A DNA stretch of 44,947 bases from Oscillospiraceae bacterium (GTDB lineage Bacteria; Bacillota; Clostridia; Oscillospirales; Oscillospiraceae). The stretch is taken from positions 1-44,947 of the forward strand of contig CACXAQ010000014.1 of assembly GCA_902765595.1 (NCBI GenBank), written 5' to 3'. Shown here piece by piece: positions 1 through 7,670 of this stretch; position 1 is the stretch's first letter, and every line of letters begins with the position of its first letter. The notes under the pieces are model-generated. The model worked only from the letters and a program-made list of their open reading frames with translations, was not told the DNA's origin and did not search any database. A program made the translations under genes and the position numbers.

Positions 1-161
1 TAGCGCCCGTCGATCACGTCATATACGGTTTCCAGGCCGAATTTGGTGTCCCGTTCCATGCCCAGATCGTCCAGGATCAGCAGTGGGCAGGAGCAGAGCC
101 TGCGAATGTATTCCTCTCGACCCTCAAACCCGTGATTGATAACAGCCGCCAGATTGATCAT
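1..161 (-). pseudogene. IstB/DnaC-like AAA+ ATPase fragment, runs off the left edge
   Basis: On the minus strand an open frame from an ATG at 161 down to the window edge encodes about 53 residues. It contains a Walker B motif (PLLILDDLGMER) and downstream spacing (TVYDVIDGR) typical of the IstB/DnaC helicase-loader family, which loads DnaB or assists IS21 transposition. The residues expected upstream (Walker A, GKTHLA-type) are absent: upstream of the ATG the frame reads a sequence with no resemblance to the family and base composition turns AT-rich. I infer a truncated remnant whose 5' half was lost at about position 165. Whether the C-terminus is intact lies outside the window. It probably came from a mobile element or a prophage replication module. 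Confidence 0.6.
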
Positions 162-540
162 ACATTGTTGGCATAGATTGGCTGTATACCACCAGTGAAA
201 GCAAAGCCGTAAAGGAAACGGGCTTTTTTGGCAATCAAAACACAATATGCCGACCCACATCTTCCAAATGGGAGTTCACCGTTGGAAGGTTGAAACAGTT
301 GTGGAACATTAATTGAGCATCTTCCTCTGGTATCAATAGAACAAGAACTTCATCCTAATTCCCTTATGTACCCGGAGCAGGTTTCGGCCTGCTCTGTTTT
401 TTATTATGTCGGCTCGCAGGAGACGTACTCCACCGCCACGCCCTGGCGGAGATCGGCCTTGACCTTCTTTTTCAGTCCCTCCCGTTCCTTGGTCTGTTCA
501 GGTGGGCATGATTACCCGAATGAAGGGGGGCAAACAATTT
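162..540. other. Intergenic scar, AT-richer than surroundings, no gene recognised
   Basis: No convincing gene is visible here. The first 200 bp are clearly AT-richer than the GC-rich genes around them. Two short minus-strand frames look like broken coding sequence: one at roughly 225-355 (about 38 codons) and one from about 509 to a stop at 404 (about 33 codons, ending YVSCEPT). Neither resembles a family I can name. Together with the truncated IstB/DnaC-like gene to the left, this reads as debris of a mobile element. Confidence 0.4.
375..403 (+). terminator. Rho-independent terminator
   Basis: GAGCAGG (375-381) pairs with CCTGCTC (388-394) across a 6-nt loop and is followed by a T-rich tract (TGTTTTTTATT). 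No plus-strand gene ending just upstream is recognisable, so it may be left over from a lost gene. Confidence 0.6.
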
Positions 541-550
541 CAAAGCGTTA

Positions 551-599
551 TTGACACAGTGTCAGAATGATGATATAGTATGTTTTGACATCGTGTCAA
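551..599 (+). promoter_or_regulatory. Promoter with two TetR-type operators
   Basis: A consensus -35 TTGACA (551-556) and -10 TATAGT (574-579) are separated by 17 bp. The perfect 13-bp palindrome TGACACAGTGTCA (552-564) covers the -35. A second copy, TGACATCGTGTCA (586-598, one imperfect pair), lies just past the -10, at or next to the start site. The centres are 34 bp apart, about three helical turns. The only local regulator of matching type is the TetR protein at 1888-2517 in the same operon, so autorepression is inferred. Confidence 0.75.
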
Positions 600-625
600 T
601 ATAGTCTTTGAAAGGAAGCGTCCCC

Positions 626-1192
626 ATGAAAAAGAATACAGGAGCGCAGCTGGCGCTGTATCCCTCTCCGGTGATCGTAGTGGGAGCGATGGTGGACGGG
701 AAGCCGAACTGGACCCTGGTTGCCCACGCGGGCATCATGGCGCACAGCCATGTGATGCTCTCCATGGCGAAAGCCCACTATACCAACAAGGGCATCCGGG
801 ATAACAAGGTGGTTTCCGTCAACGTGGTGGACCCCTCCTGGCTGAAGGAGGCCGACCGGATGGGCTGCGTCAGCGGCAACAAGACCGACAAATCCGAGGC
901 CTTTGCGTATACTCTGGGGGAAAAGGGCGCGCCGATGATCGACGCGGCCAAGGTCAGCATGGAGTGCGAGGTGGAGGATATTTACGATCTTCAGGGCTTT
1001 GACAACTTCATCTGCCGCATCTCGGGAACCTATGTGGACGAGGAGATCCTAACCGAAAAGGGCAAGATCGACTACCGCAGCTTTAAGCCCGTGCTGTTTC
1101 AGTTCCCAACCTATGAGTATCTGGCGACGGGTGAGATCTTGGGCGCCTGCATGAAGATGAACGCGGAAGAAAACGAGGGAGGCAGAAAATGA
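626..1192 (+). CDS. Flavin reductase-like (flavoredoxin family) protein
   Basis: The 188-residue product belongs to the flavin reductase-like split-barrel family, whose members bind FMN and reduce flavins or act as small electron carriers. Typical features are the N-terminal ALYPSPVIVVGA strand, a central VVSVNVVDPSWLKEAD stretch and a C-terminal FKPVLFQFPTYEYLATGE segment that resembles the flavoredoxin C-terminus. It has no signal peptide, so it is cytoplasmic. The ATG at 626 is preceded by AAAGGAAG (611-618); an upstream in-frame TTG at 608 has no such site. It is the first gene behind the operator-promoter at 551-599 and overlaps the next gene by 4 bp. A second flavin reductase-like gene is at 37556. 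Confidence 0.85.
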   Translation: MKKNTGAQLALYPSPVIVVGAMVDGKPNWTLVAHAGIMAHSHVMLSMAKAHYTNKGIRDNKVVSVNVVDPSWLKEADRMGCVSGNKTDKSEAFAYTLGEKGAPMIDAAKVSMECEVEDIYDLQGFDNFICRISGTYVDEEILTEKGKIDYRSFKPVLFQFPTYEYLATGEILGACMKMNAEENEGGRK

Positions 1193-1869
1193 AAAAGATC
1201 CTTGCCATACTGCTGCTGGCGGCCCTGGCGCTGAGCTTCGCCGCCTGCGGGCAGGAGAAGGTCCCGGCCCCCGAGGCCGCGCCCGCAGCGGAGACCGCCG
1301 CGCCTGAGAGCGGCTCAACGGAACCGGATACGTCCGCCGCGGAAGCGGAGACCCCGGAGACCACGCCGGAGCGCCCCAAGGTGCTGGTGGCCTATTTCTC
1401 CCAGACCGGCAACACCCGCCCCCTGGCGGAGCGGGCGGCGGAGCTGCTGGGGGCGGATCTGTATGAGATCACGCCGGAGCAGCCCTACACCGGCCCGGAC
1501 ATCAACTACAACGACCCGGATTCCCGCTCCACCCGGGAGCAGAACGACCCCACCGCCCGCCCGGCCATCGCCGGCGGGGTGGAGAACATGGAGCAGTACA
1601 GCGTCGTGGTGCTGGCCTATCCCATCTGGTGGGGCCTGGCGCCGCGCATCGTGGACACCTTCCTGGAGAGCTATGACTTTGCCGGGAAGACCCTGGTGCC
1701 CTTCTGCACCTCCGCCTCCAGCGGCGTGGGCCGCAGCGTGGAGGAGCTGAAGGAGCTGTGCGACGGGTCCGCGCTCTGGGCCGAGGGAAAGCGCTTTCCT
1801 GCCCAGGGTCTGGAAGAGCTGGAGCGCTGGCTGCGGGAAGTGCCGGAGCTGAGCGGCCTGGTCTCCTGA
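1189..1869 (+). CDS. Flavodoxin-domain lipoprotein
   Basis: A 226-residue protein with a lipoprotein signal (hydrophobic residues 5-17, lipobox SFAAC with Cys20). A Pro/Ala/Glu/Thr-rich linker (about 21-62) leads to a flavodoxin domain (about 64-215). The domain begins with strand KVLVAYFSQTGNT, whose SQTGNT is the FMN-phosphate loop, and carries AYPIWWGLAP, a common flavin-contacting loop in this subfamily. It should hold FMN on the outer face of the membrane, an uncommon place for flavodoxin. The start overlaps the upstream stop (ATGA), indicating translational coupling. The partner is unknown; the cytoplasmic flavodoxin at 3627 is a paralogue. Confidence 0.85.
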   Translation: MKKILAILLLAALALSFAACGQEKVPAPEAAPAAETAAPESGSTEPDTSAAEAETPETTPERPKVLVAYFSQTGNTRPLAERAAELLGADLYEITPEQPYTGPDINYNDPDSRSTREQNDPTARPAIAGGVENMEQYSVVVLAYPIWWGLAPRIVDTFLESYDFAGKTLVPFCTSASSGVGRSVEELKELCDGSALWAEGKRFPAQGLEELERWLREVPELSGLVS

Positions 1870-1887
1870 GGACAGGGGGGCAGAGAG

Positions 1888-2517
1888 ATGCCGAAAGGAT
1901 CCGCGGAACTGACCAATGCGCGGCGGGAGGAGATCCTTGCCGCCTGCCGGAAGCTCTATGAGACCATGAGCTTCAAGGAGATCACGCTCAAGGAGATCGG
2001 GCAGCAGACCTCCTTTACCCGCACCTCGATTTACAATTATTTTGAGACGAAGGAAGAGATCTTCCTTGCCCTGTTTCAGCGGGAATATGAGTTGTTCGCC
2101 GAAGAGCTGGATGACCTGTGCGGACGGGAGGACGCGCTGTCTCTCGATGAACTGGCCGCAGAACTGGCTCGCGCGCTGGATAACCGACCGCTGATGCTCA
2201 AGCTGTTGAGCATGAACCTCTATGACATGGAGGCCAATTCCCGCATGGAGCGTCTGGTGGAGTTCAAAACGGCCTACGGGGCGTCAAAGGACGCGCTGGA
2301 CCGCTGCCTGATCAAGTTCGTACCCGGGCTCGGAGAAAAGGGCCGCCAGACCTTCCTGTATGCTTTTCTCCCCTTTGTCTACGGTCTGTACCCCTATACC
2401 ATCGTGACGGACAAGCAGCGGGAGGCCATGAAAGAGGCCGGGATCTCCTATGTCTATATGAGCACCTACGAAATGGCATATTCCTTTATCCGCACGATTT
2501 TGGGGGGACTGCAATGA
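1888..2517 (+). CDS. TetR/AcrR-family transcriptional regulator
   Basis: The 209-residue product has an N-terminal TetR helix-turn-helix (about residues 8-60), with the diagnostic stretches TLKEIGQQTSFTRTSIYNYF and the following ETKEEIFLAL. An all-helical ligand domain fills the rest. Such proteins are dimeric repressors released by a small ligand. It lies inside the operon it probably controls: palindromes TGACAC-N-GTGTCA overlap the promoter at 551-599. Given its neighbours (flavin reductase, flavodoxins, ABM oxygenase), a quinone or electrophile inducer is plausible but only inferred. The start is the ATG at 1888 behind an AGGGGGG site; it ends overlapping the next gene by 4 bp. Confidence 0.9.
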   Translation: MPKGSAELTNARREEILAACRKLYETMSFKEITLKEIGQQTSFTRTSIYNYFETKEEIFLALFQREYELFAEELDDLCGREDALSLDELAAELARALDNRPLMLKLLSMNLYDMEANSRMERLVEFKTAYGASKDALDRCLIKFVPGLGEKGRQTFLYAFLPFVYGLYPYTIVTDKQREAMKEAGISYVYMSTYEMAYSFIRTILGGLQ

Positions 2518-2843
2518 TCACCGTAAATCTTTATTACACAGGTAAAAACGGCGCAGCCCGTGCCTTTGCGGAGGAGATGGTCCGCAGCGGCACCGTATCC
2601 GCCATCCGCGCGGAGGGCGGAAATCTGCGCTATGAATACTTTTTCCCGATGGACGATCCCGAGACCGTGCTGCTTATCGACCAGTGGCGGGATCAGGCGG
2701 CTATCGATGCACACCACGCCTCGCCCATGATGGGCCAGATCGCGGCGCTGCGGGAAAAATATGACCTGCACATGAAGGTCGAGCGCTTCTCCTCCGACGA
2801 AACGGGGCTGCCGGAAGAGGACATGCGATATATCAAGCGATAA
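2514..2843 (+). CDS. Putative quinol monooxygenase, ABM domain
   Basis: The 109-residue protein matches the single-domain antibiotic biosynthesis monooxygenase (ABM/YgiN-like) fold, a dimeric ferredoxin-like barrel that oxidises quinols and other aromatic substrates, often without cofactor. Visible features are the first strand ITVNLYYTGKNG, a central RYEYFFPMDDPETVLLIDQW strand pair and the conserved DAHHASPMM helix start. It is translationally coupled to the TetR gene (ATGA overlap) and followed 12 bp later by the CMD-cupin gene. The substrate is unknown; the context suggests quinone or phenolic detoxification. Confidence 0.8.
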   Translation: MITVNLYYTGKNGAARAFAEEMVRSGTVSAIRAEGGNLRYEYFFPMDDPETVLLIDQWRDQAAIDAHHASPMMGQIAALREKYDLHMKVERFSSDETGLPEEDMRYIKR

Positions 2844-2855
2844 GGAGAAAGGGAA

Positions 2856-3611
2856 ATGAGCAGGAAGATCACACAAACGGCCGGGCGCAACCAGCTCGGC
2901 GAGTTCGCGCCGATGTTCGCCCACCTCAACGACGACGTGCTCTTCGGCGAGGTCTGGAACGAGGACGCCATCGACGTCAAGACCAAGTGCATCATTACCG
3001 TGGTGTCCCTGATGGCCTCGGGGATCACGGACACCTCGCTGGGCTATCACCTGCAAAACGCCAAAAACAACGGCGTGACCAAGGCGGAGATCGCCGCCAT
3101 CATCACCCACGCCACCATGTATGTAGGCTGGCCCAAGGGCTGGGCGGTGTTCCGCATGGCCAAGGAGATCTGGAACGAGGCGGAGCCTGTGACGAGCGAA
3201 AAGGACGCCTATCAGAACAGCATTTTCTTCCCCATCGGGGAGGAAAACCCCTATGGGCAGTTCTTCGTGGGGCAGAGCTATCTGGCCCCGGTCTCCACCC
3301 AGCAGGTGCCGGTGTTCAACGTGACCTTTGAGCCGGGCTGCCGCAACAACTGGCACATCCATCACGCGACCCGGGGCGGCGGCCAGATGCTCATCTGCGT
3401 GGGCGGCCGCGGCTGGTATCAGGAATGGGGCAAGGAAGCTGTGGAGATGACGCCGGGCACGGTGGTCAACATCCCGGCCAACGTCAAGCACTGGCACGGT
3501 GCGGCGGCGGATTCCTGGTTCTCCCACCTGGCCATCGAGGTAAGCGGCGAGAACGGCTCCAACCAGTGGCTGGAGCCGGTGTCCGAGGACGATTACAACA
3601 AGCTGAATTAA
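2856..3611 (+). CDS. Carboxymuconolactone decarboxylase-like / cupin fusion
   Basis: The 251-residue product joins two domains. Residues about 1-105 form a CMD (AhpD-like) helical domain (KTKCIITVVSLMASG, then ATMYVGWPKGWAVF). Residues about 125-250 form a cupin barrel with metal ligands in NWHIHHATRGGG and HWHGAAADSW. CMD proteins act as decarboxylases or peroxidase-type reductases; cupins of this kind bind a metal and often turn over small organic acids. Such fusions recur beside flavodoxin and aldo/keto reductase genes in Firmicutes, usually without assigned chemistry. It lies between the ABM gene and a flavodoxin gene with short gaps, so it is in the same operon. The reaction cannot be assigned from sequence. 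Confidence 0.85.
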   Translation: MSRKITQTAGRNQLGEFAPMFAHLNDDVLFGEVWNEDAIDVKTKCIITVVSLMASGITDTSLGYHLQNAKNNGVTKAEIAAIITHATMYVGWPKGWAVFRMAKEIWNEAEPVTSEKDAYQNSIFFPIGEENPYGQFFVGQSYLAPVSTQQVPVFNVTFEPGCRNNWHIHHATRGGGQMLICVGGRGWYQEWGKEAVEMTPGTVVNIPANVKHWHGAAADSWFSHLAIEVSGENGSNQWLEPVSEDDYNKLN

Positions 3612-3626
3612 AAAGGAGAATGCAAA

Positions 3627-4106
3627 ATGCGTAAACTGATCGCCTATTTTTCCGCCAGCGGCAGCACCGAGAAGCTGGCACAGACCCTGGCCCGCGCTGC
3701 TGACGCGGCCTTGTATGAAATCAAGCCCACGGTTCCCTATGCGCGCAAAGATCTGAACTGGATGGACAAGAAGGCCCGCAGCACCGTGGAGATGCAGGAC
3801 CCGAACTGCCGTCCCCCGCTGGCCGATACCGCCGCCCCTGTTGCGGAGGCCGACGTGATCTTCCTGGGCTTCCCTATCTGGTGGTACCGGGAGCCCAGCA
3901 TCATCGACAGCTTCCTGGACGCCTATGACCTCACGGGCAAGACCGTGGTCCCCTTCTTCACCTCCGGCGGCAGCCAGCTCGGGGAAGGTCAGGGACGCAT
4001 CGAGAAGCTGGCAAAGGGCGCGAAGGTCCTTCCCGGCAAGCGCTTCTCGGCCAGAGCTTCCGAGAACGAGCTCAGGAGCTGGATCGACGGCCTGGGGCTT
4101 CAATAA
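3627..4106 (+). CDS. Flavodoxin
   Basis: The 159-residue flavodoxin has strand RKLIAYFSASGSTEKLA (FMN-phosphate loop SASGST), the GFPIWWYREPS loop and a third FMN-contact strand VVPFFTSGGS. The length is typical of short-chain flavodoxins, and it lacks the lipoprotein signal of its paralogue at 1189. It would carry electrons for the flavin and quinone enzymes encoded upstream. RBS AAAGGAG precedes the ATG by a good distance. It is the last gene of the operon begun at 626. A decayed copy of a similar C-terminus is seen at 28644-28772. Confidence 0.9.
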   Translation: MRKLIAYFSASGSTEKLAQTLARAADAALYEIKPTVPYARKDLNWMDKKARSTVEMQDPNCRPPLADTAAPVAEADVIFLGFPIWWYREPSIIDSFLDAYDLTGKTVVPFFTSGGSQLGEGQGRIEKLAKGAKVLPGKRFSARASENELRSWIDGLGLQ

Positions 4107-4122
4107 GCGGGGATCGCCGGGC

Positions 4123-4162
4123 CGAAAAGCTTTTTCGCTATTTGCCATCATAGAATCATTAT
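4123..4162 (+). repeat. Remnant of modular hairpin repeat (right end)
   Basis: These 40 bp match 39338-39377 at 38 positions, i.e. the right-hand hairpin and terminal inverted repeat of the element copies at 34973-35141 and 39172-39379. The remaining hairpins are missing. It lies in the 147-bp gap between the flavodoxin and the aldo/keto reductase. Confidence 0.75.
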
Positions 4163-4253
4163 GGCATGGATGCTTCCCTGCACCGGCCGGCGAAAAACGG
4201 CGTTGAAAACCGTAGCAGAATAGGATAAACTACCTAAAGCAGGAGGAACTGAC

Positions 4254-5393
4254 ATGAAGAACCTGGGTTTTGGCATGATGCGGCTTCCGGTGCTGTCCGG
4301 GCCGACGGATTTTGATTACGAGCAGCTCAACCGGATGGTGGATGCGTTTCTGGACGCCGGGTACACTTACTTCGACACCAGCTTTGTCTACCATAACGGG
4401 AAAAGCGAGGAGGCCACCCGAAAGGCGCTGGTGGAACGGCACCCGAGGGAGAGCTTTACGGTCGCGACGAAGTTCCCGACCTTCATGCTGGTGCCTGAAG
4501 AGAAGATCGAATCCGTCTTCCAGAGCCAGCTGGACAATCTGGGTGTGGACTATATCGACTATTATCTGCTCCATAACATTCAGAACGTCTACTACGACGG
4601 CTATGACGGAAACGGCGGCATTGTGAAGACGACCCACCTCTTTGACCACGCGAAAAAGTGGAAAGAAAACGGGAAGATCCGCCATCTGGGCATCTCCTTC
4701 CACTCCTCCGCGAAGCTGCTGGATCGGGTGCTGACGGAGCATCCGGAGATCGAGTTCGTTCAGATCGCGCTCAACCCCATCGACTGGGACAGCGAGCTGG
4801 TGCAGGCCGGCCCCTGCTATGAGGTGATCCGGAAGCACGGCCGCAAGGTCGTCATCATGGAAGCCGTAAAGGGCGGCGGACTTGCCAGGCTGCCGGAGGA
4901 CGCGGAAGCCGTTTTGAAGGCTGTCCACCCGGACTGGAGCATCGCCTCCTGGTCTGTGCGGTTCTGCCTGGAGAAGGAGGACGTGATCGCGGTCCTCTCC
5001 GGTATGAGCACGCTGGAGCAGGTCCTTGATAACACAAAGACCGCCAATGAAGCGCAGCCGTTCTCCGAAGAGGAGAAGAAGGCGCTTGCGGAGGCTATGA
5101 GGATCTATCGGGAGAGCGCGCCCATCAAGCAGAGCGAGATCGACCGGTACAAGGGCCTCCTGTACCACGGCGTGCCCGTCAGCGCGATCCTGCAGGCCTA
5201 CAGCATCTGCCAGATCCAGCCGGACCCCGGTTTCTCTGACGACAACAACTATCTGAAAAACGCCATCGCAGAGGTCGAGCACATCGATTTTCACAAGGGT
5301 TTGGGGAAGCAGGCCGTCATCACGGCTGACGGCGCAGACATCACGGAAGCGGTGGAAAAGGCCGTGGGGTGGCTCACGGAGAACAGCTTCTGA
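4254..5393 (+). CDS. Aldo/keto reductase
   Basis: This 379-residue AKR-superfamily TIM barrel reduces aldehydes or ketones with NAD(P)H. The catalytic tetrad is visible: Asp41 and Tyr46 in FDTSFVYHNGKSEE, Lys73 in VATKFPT and His107 in YLLHNI. A C-terminal extension (about 290-379) replaces the ferredoxin-like Cys cluster found in many clostridial homologues; no such Cys motif is present here. RBS GGAGGAA precedes ATG 4254. The gene is preceded by a degenerate repeat rather than a clear promoter and may be read from its own start or from the redox operon. The substrate is unknown. Confidence 0.9.
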   Translation: MKNLGFGMMRLPVLSGPTDFDYEQLNRMVDAFLDAGYTYFDTSFVYHNGKSEEATRKALVERHPRESFTVATKFPTFMLVPEEKIESVFQSQLDNLGVDYIDYYLLHNIQNVYYDGYDGNGGIVKTTHLFDHAKKWKENGKIRHLGISFHSSAKLLDRVLTEHPEIEFVQIALNPIDWDSELVQAGPCYEVIRKHGRKVVIMEAVKGGGLARLPEDAEAVLKAVHPDWSIASWSVRFCLEKEDVIAVLSGMSTLEQVLDNTKTANEAQPFSEEEKKALAEAMRIYRESAPIKQSEIDRYKGLLYHGVPVSAILQAYSICQIQPDPGFSDDNNYLKNAIAEVEHIDFHKGLGKQAVITADGADITEAVEKAVGWLTENSF

Positions 5394-5457
5394 TCCTTCG
5401 CCGATCCAAGCGTTTGAAATAGCCGGACAGTTTGCAATTGAGAAAGGAGCCGCCATC

Positions 5458-5640
5458 ATGGATGGACGCAATGATGAAAAGAACAGGACCGTCGTTAAGA
5501 AAACGGTGAAATCGGGCATCACCTTCGGAAGCGCGTTGGCCATGGTCATCAGCTACACGGCATGGCATTCCGTGGGTTGGGCGATCTTCCACGGGCTTCT
5601 CAGTTGGGTTTACGTGATCTATTACGTGCTTGTGTATTAA
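5458..5640 (+). CDS. Small membrane protein, unknown function
   Basis: A 60-residue protein with a charged N-terminus (MDGRNDEKNRTVVKK) and a hydrophobic C-terminal two thirds (about 20-60) able to form one long or two short membrane segments, rich in aromatic residues (WHSVGWAIFHGLLSW). AGAAAGGAG precedes the ATG. It follows the aldo/keto reductase by 64 bp, probably in one transcript. I do not recognise the family. The good RBS and sensible membrane topology argue that it is real. Confidence 0.65.
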   Translation: MDGRNDEKNRTVVKKTVKSGITFGSALAMVISYTAWHSVGWAIFHGLLSWVYVIYYVLVY

Positions 5641-5705
5641 GCTCCGGTTTTCTGTCAGCTGTTCCGGGTCCCGGAAGGGAGCTTTGCAGCGGGGTGAGGA
5701 GGGCC

Positions 5706-6626
5706 ATGATGACCAAAAATCGGACGATCCGGGTGCTGGTGCTCAGCATCCTTCTGGGCTTGACGGGCTGCGCGAAAGAGCCTCCCGCCGCCCCCGCCGC
5801 TCCTGCCGCCCCCGCCCCGACGGTGGAAACGGAGCCTGTTTCCGAATCCGAGCTGATCCGGGACATGGTCCTGTATTACGGCCGCTGCGGCGACGAGGAC
5901 GGGCCGGAGAACGCCCGGCTGCTGGCCCGGCTGCGGTCCGCCGATCCGGATGCGGCTGACAGGTGGGAGCGCATCCTGAGCCTGTGGAAGTCGGTCAACG
6001 AAGAGCTTGAGATCCACCCGGAGCTTCTGCCGGAGGGGCTTTGCGATACGGACGAGCTCTGCCTTGTGGTGCTGGGCTTTCAGCTGAACCCGGACGGCAG
6101 TATGCGGGAGGAATTGATCGAGCGGCTGAATGTGGCGCTTTCCTGCGCCGAGCTGTACCCCCACGCCATGATCGTCTGCACCGGAGGCGGGACCGCCGCG
6201 CAAAACAAGGACGCCACGGAGGCCGGCGAAATGGCAAAATACCTGATCGGGCACGGCGTCGCGGCCCAGCGGATCCTTGTGGAAGACCGCTCCCTGACCA
6301 CGGCGCAGAACGCCGTCTACACCTGTGCCTTGCTGGCCGAGAAGTCGCCCCAGGTGCATCAGCTGGCCATCATCTCCAGCGATTATCACATCGCCACGGG
6401 GGTCCTGCTCTTCGACGCTCAGGCGATCCTGACGGCGGAGGAGCCCGGGAAGGAGCGCTTTACCGTGGTGTCCAACGCCGCCTATCCCGCGCCCACGGGG
6501 AGTCTTTCCCCCTCCTTCCAGGCCGGGGCGCTGATCGAGCTGTCGGGCGATGTCAAGACCGCCTTCGACGTCTATTACGGCACTTATGACGTCCACGAGC
6601 TGCCGACGCCGGGCAGCACACGGTAA
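5706..6626 (+). CDS. YdcF/SanA-like (DUF218) lipoprotein
   Basis: A 306-residue protein with a lipoprotein signal ending LTGC, an Ala/Pro-rich linker (about 22-40) and a DUF218/YdcF-type domain in the C-terminal two thirds. Domain landmarks are LCLVVLGFQLNPDGSM, the ICTGGGT loop, the helix EAGEMAKYL and ILVEDRSLTTAQNAVYT. DUF218 proteins are linked to cell-envelope functions, but the activity is not established. I start at ATG 5706, behind GAGGAGGG, where the signal peptide begins. A second DUF218 protein is encoded at 13472. A strong hairpin terminator follows at 6651. Confidence 0.85.
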   Translation: MMTKNRTIRVLVLSILLGLTGCAKEPPAAPAAPAAPAPTVETEPVSESELIRDMVLYYGRCGDEDGPENARLLARLRSADPDAADRWERILSLWKSVNEELEIHPELLPEGLCDTDELCLVVLGFQLNPDGSMREELIERLNVALSCAELYPHAMIVCTGGGTAAQNKDATEAGEMAKYLIGHGVAAQRILVEDRSLTTAQNAVYTCALLAEKSPQVHQLAIISSDYHIATGVLLFDAQAILTAEEPGKERFTVVSNAAYPAPTGSLSPSFQAGALIELSGDVKTAFDVYYGTYDVHELPTPGSTR

Positions 6627-6650
6627 GAGCGCCCTTGCAAGAAGAGAAAC

Positions 6651-6700
6651 GAAGAGCAAGAGGAAGCCGCCTCATCTGAGGCGGCTTCCTCTTGCTCTTC
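6651..6700. terminator. Bidirectional terminator, 23-bp perfect stem
   Basis: 6651-6673 is the exact reverse complement of 6678-6700, with a 4-nt loop. It lies between the converging DUF218 lipoprotein and YczE-like genes and can end transcription from both. Confidence 0.75.
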
Positions 6701-6714
6701 AAGCCGGGTCTTTC

Positions 6715-7407
6715 TCAGCCCGTTTTTTTATTCTGGAAAAACACCTTCAGCGAGTCCCGCAGCCGCTGGTGGCGGACCGCCGTGGCGTCAAAGCCCACCG
6801 TGCGAAAGGCCGTCTGCATGACGGGTCCCGCGCCGAAGGCCGAGATCAGCGTGCCGATCCCCACCGGGCCGCCCAGCAGCCAGCCCAGCAGGGTCGCCGT
6901 TGTCAGCAGGGCGATGCTCACCGCGGCGATGGGGATCCGCCTCACCCGTTTTGCAAGGCCCACCAGCAGCGTATCCCGCGGTCCGCAGCCCAGGGATGCC
7001 AGCATATAGGTGTACTGGGTGTAGGCCAGCACCACGAGGCCGGCCAGCATCATCGGGATCCCGGCCCAGAGGGACTCACAGCGGGGCACCGCCCGGATCC
7101 AACGGAAAAAGTCCACCGATTTGCCCACCACCACGGCGTCGATAAACATGGCGATGCCGATGGGCTCTCTGAGGAGGACGTCGATCAGAAGGATCAGGAG
7201 GGAGACCGCGATGGATGCGTTTCCGTATAGGATCCCCAGGGTCTTGGAGAGTCCCAGATTGAGCACGTCCCAGGGTCCCGCGCCGATGTTGGCCTGGATC
7301 GTCAGATACACGCCGAAGCCGTTGACGAAGAGGCTTACCGCCGCCAGCAGCATATTCAGGAGGATCGCCAGGGGCGAGAGGTTCTGCTGGAGTTGTTTAA
7401 TCTTCAT
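6715..7407 (-). CDS. YczE/YitT-like integral membrane protein
   Basis: A 230-residue, highly hydrophobic protein with five or six membrane segments. The repeated motifs ANIGAGPWDVLNLGLS and SLGCGPRDTLLVGLAKR are the hallmark of the YczE/YyaS/YitT-related membrane family, in which a G-x-GP-(W/R)D-x-L motif occurs in each half. The function is not established; some members sit near transporters or antibiotic genes. It is transcribed alone, from the minus-strand promoter at 7438-7466. Confidence 0.8.
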   Translation of the reverse strand: MKIKQLQQNLSPLAILLNMLLAAVSLFVNGFGVYLTIQANIGAGPWDVLNLGLSKTLGILYGNASIAVSLLILLIDVLLREPIGIAMFIDAVVVGKSVDFFRWIRAVPRCESLWAGIPMMLAGLVVLAYTQYTYMLASLGCGPRDTLLVGLAKRVRRIPIAAVSIALLTTATLLGWLLGGPVGIGTLISAFGAGPVMQTAFRTVGFDATAVRHQRLRDSLKVFFQNKKTG

Positions 7408-7437
7408 GCACTCCCTGCTTTCGTTTTGATCCCGCTG

Positions 7438-7466
7438 ATTATAGCACGGGCAGCTGCCCCGTTCAA
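7438..7466 (-). promoter_or_regulatory. Promoter for the YczE-like gene
   Basis: On the minus strand, -35 TTGAAC (7461-7466), a 17-bp spacer and -10 TATAAT (7438-7443), about 30 bp upstream of the start codon. Confidence 0.7.
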
Positions 7467-7592
7467 GATATGCCGATAATCATAGCGCGTAATCTCAAAT
7501 GACCGCCGCACCGCAAGCCTTCTCCCCGCCAGGCCTCGGCCGGAGGACCGGAGCAAGATGGGCTTTTCGCAGGATTCACATGTCCCGGCCTA

Positions 7593-7621
7593 TTGAGATA
7601 TGGCGGATTCCGTGATAGAAT
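7593..7621 (+). promoter_or_regulatory. Promoter for the cystatin-like lipoprotein gene
   Basis: -35 TTGAGA (7593-7598), 17-bp spacer and -10 TAGAAT (7616-7621), with an upstream TGA giving an extended -10. The start codon follows about 50 bp downstream. Confidence 0.6.
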
Positions 7622-7670
7622 CAGAACGACAGGCAGGCTGTCTGTCGGTTCTGAGAAGGAGGAAAACACC

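Noticed and set aside
2466-4151. A 561-codon minus-strand frame across the redox operon
   Set aside because: It runs opposite four well-supported genes. Its start coincides with the hairpin repeat remnant, which also yields spurious starts at the other element copies.
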